A stretch of DNA of 64,000 nt from Bacillus thuringiensis (GTDB lineage: Bacteria > Bacillota > Bacilli > Bacillales > Bacillaceae_G). A model generated the notes under the pieces. That model saw only the letters and a program-made list of their open reading frames with translations. It was not told the origin of the DNA and did not search any database. Made by a program: the position numbers and the translations under genes. The stretch spans positions 372,001 through 436,000 of the forward strand of contig NZ_JACYOF010000001.1 of assembly GCF_014932895.1 (NCBI RefSeq), read 5' to 3'. Below, one piece after another: positions 62,662-64,000 of this stretch; position 1 is the first letter of the stretch, and each line of letters opens with the position of its first letter.

Positions 62662-63630
62662 CTATATAAGTTCTTTTATATTATCCTTTCCCTTAAAGCG
62701 ACTTTTAATGAGTAAATATTGTTCCATTTCATACACAAGTTGAACAAGTTTCGCACGTATCTCAAATTCTTCGCGTGTAGCTGGCAATGGCATGTCTCTA
62801 AATAATTCCCTCATTTCTTGAAGCTGCCTTAAGGAAATAACGCCAGTACTCTCAGGGCTAATAGCATTACCAATGTTTTCAACAACATCTGCAATCATGT
62901 CAGCTTGTTCATATGTCCACGATAAAGAAGCTGCTAGTGGTATCATTCGCTCTAAAATTTCGAATTGTTGCATACGCATATTAAAATAACGATAGTAATA
63001 ATCATCTTCTCGCATAAATGCATTCTCAAGTTTCTTAAACGATAAATCTCTTGCTTCATTTAACATATTCTCGGTTTCAATGAGTTCTGCTCCACTCCAA
63101 CTACTTTCTCGATTTCGTAAATACACAACCATTTCAAACAAAATCGTTTTAAAATTACTCTCTATTTTGTCCTGATACTCTTTTAGCTTATTTTCACTAC
63201 TCGGCATATACATATTTACTAATAACGCCACGCTAATCCCTATCGTTAATATAGCAATTTCATTTCCAACTATAAGCCATGTAATGTGCTTCAATGAATA
63301 TAGATGCATAACAATAACTGAACTCGTGACAATACCTTCTTGAATTTTAAGCATTACTGCAGTCGGAATAAATGTCAGTAATAATATGCTAATTGCAAGT
63401 GGTGTATAGCCAATCGTTTCAAAAATGCAAAATGCGAATACCATTGATAACACACAAGCTAAAAAACGATGTAACGATACTTGAAGTGATTTACGCTTCG
63501 TATTTTGTACACATAAAATAACTAAAATACCTGCTGAACTATAAAATTCTAATCCTAATAACTGAGCAATAAAAACTGCCGTGCCTGTCCCTATTGCTGT
63601 TTTGACTGTACGATATCCAATTTTAAACAT
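62662..63630 (-). CDS. yqjA: Aromatic acid exporter family membrane protein YqjA
   Basis: A 322-residue FUSC/ArAE-type protein. Six predicted N-terminal helices (IGYRTVKTAIGTGTAVFIAQ, LEFYSSAGILVILCVQNTKR, ...) are followed by a long cytoplasmic helical domain (NKLKEYQDKIESNFKTILFE). The start at ATG 63630 behind TAGGAG gives exactly the B. subtilis YqjA length. Substrate not known. Adjacent to the art transporter as in B. subtilis. Confidence 0.87.
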   Translation of the reverse strand: MFKIGYRTVKTAIGTGTAVFIAQLLGLEFYSSAGILVILCVQNTKRKSLQVSLHRFLACVLSMVFAFCIFETIGYTPLAISILLLTFIPTAVMLKIQEGIVTSSVIVMHLYSLKHITWLIVGNEIAILTIGISVALLVNMYMPSSENKLKEYQDKIESNFKTILFEMVVYLRNRESSWSGAELIETENMLNEARDLSFKKLENAFMREDDYYYRYFNMRMQQFEILERMIPLAASLSWTYEQADMIADVVENIGNAISPESTGVISLRQLQEMRELFRDMPLPATREEFEIRAKLVQLVYEMEQYLLIKSRFKGKDNIKELI

Positions 63631-63671
63631 ATCATTGCTCCTATATGTATAAACGTATTTACAGTTAGTAT

Positions 63672-63701
63672 AAAAAAAGGATGACACAATGTCATCCTTT
63701 T
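63672..63701 (-). terminator. Terminator of the amino-acid ABC operon
   Basis: Stem AAAAGGATGACA / TGTCATCCTTTT and T run on the minus strand. Confidence 0.85.
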
Positions 63702-63730
63702 CTACTTATTATTCACTTAACCTTTACATA

Positions 63731-64000
63731 TTACAATATTTTTTGTAAAAATTGTCGCGCACGTTCACTTTTCGGTGCTGCAAAAAATTCTTCGGGCGCA
63801 CTATCTTCTACAAGCTTTCCTCCGTCCAAGAAAAGAACACGATCTGCCACTTCTTTTGCAAAGCCCATTTCATGTGTAACGATAGCCATCGTCATTCCTG
63901 TCGTAACTAACGATTTCATAACTTCTAACACTTCTTTCACCATCTCTGGATCTAGCGCTGATGTCGGTTCATCAAATAACATAACTTCCGGTTCCATCGC
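63731..64000 (-). CDS. artM: Amino-acid ABC transporter ATP-binding protein (5' part outside window)
   Basis: The last 89 residues of a polar-amino-acid ABC ATPase, cut by the window end. Walker [17 protein letters not shown], the H-loop in [17 protein letters not shown], and a GG[12 protein letters not shown] end are typical of GlnQ/ArtP/YqiZ proteins. Next to yqjA, as the art (yqiXYZ) operon is in B. subtilis, suggesting arginine uptake. The gene symbol is by context. Confidence 0.8.
   Translation of the reverse strand, partial: AMEPEVMLFDEPTSALDPEMVKEVLEVMKSLVTTGMTMAIVTHEMGFAKEVADRVLFLDGGKLVEDSAPEEFFAAPKSERARQFLQKIL

Overview
The window is a low-GC Firmicutes chromosome segment, almost certainly from the Bacillus cereus group (B. 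cereus / thuringiensis / anthracis). Three things point there. Gene order matches the Bacillus yqk/yqj region: spoIIM-fur-yqzK-xerD-drm-pupG, nudF-mciZ-yqkF, yqkD-yqkC, yqzH-yqjQ-yqjP-proI, rnz, dinB, yqjE, yqjA, art. Genes typical of that group are inserted: a BioC/BioH-type biotin operon, an LPXTG-anchored cyclic-nucleotide phosphodiesterase, and an NhaC transporter behind a T-box. There are also at least four copies of an interspersed hairpin repeat of the bcr type. I saw no prophage, insertion sequence, CRISPR array, rRNA or tRNA. This is mostly core chromosome with short regulatory surprises.

Layout. 1-4.2 kb: partial secreted protein, MarR regulator, SIMPL protein, NCS2 purine permease, CorA. 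4.2-11.4 kb (minus): the nucleoside salvage operon deoB-punA-pdp, a YtkA-like lipoprotein, xerD, yqzK, fur, spoIIM. 11.5-23.8 kb: acetyltransferases, nudF, the unlisted small gene mciZ, two aldo/keto reductases, a secreted 5'-nucleotidase, an HTH/RHH regulator, alpha/beta hydrolases, a YuiF-like transporter, a LacI regulator and a CDGSH protein. 23.9-27.9 kb: FMN riboswitch and ribD-ribE-ribBA-ribH. 27.9-34.6 kb (minus): bioADFHCB behind a BirA operator, flanked by two small secreted proteins that share a TEGK repeat. 34.7-36.7 kb: a tyrosine-type T-box with a duplicated terminator module, driving an NhaC transporter. 36.7-41.6 kb: LPXTG nucleotidase, SGNH hydrolase, MarR, a Tyr/Gln/Pro-rich protein, a DUF2062 protein. 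41.7-47 kb (minus): argCJBDF. 47-53.8 kb: yqzH, yqjQ, yqjP, proI, sdaAB-sdaAA, rnz. 53.9-58 kb: M-box riboswitch, mgtA, mgtC. 58-64 kb: dinB with a LexA box, yqjE, a GNAT protein, the mini-protein gene prli42, an L,D-transpeptidase, yqjA, and a partial amino-acid ABC ATPase.

The observation most worth following is between the M-box terminator and mgtA. A 31-codon ORF with its own Shine-Dalgarno sequence lies in an RNA region with one anti-SD segment. That segment can pair with the ORF's SD or with the mgtA SD, and it is itself encoded by the ORF's Val-Pro-Pro codons. A second local hairpin also covers the mgtA SD. This looks like a translational control layer below the Mg2+ riboswitch. Other notable points are the tandem antiterminator/terminator of the T-box, the interspersed repeat that supplies the last codons of mciZ, and a cre/operator promoter for the deoB operon.
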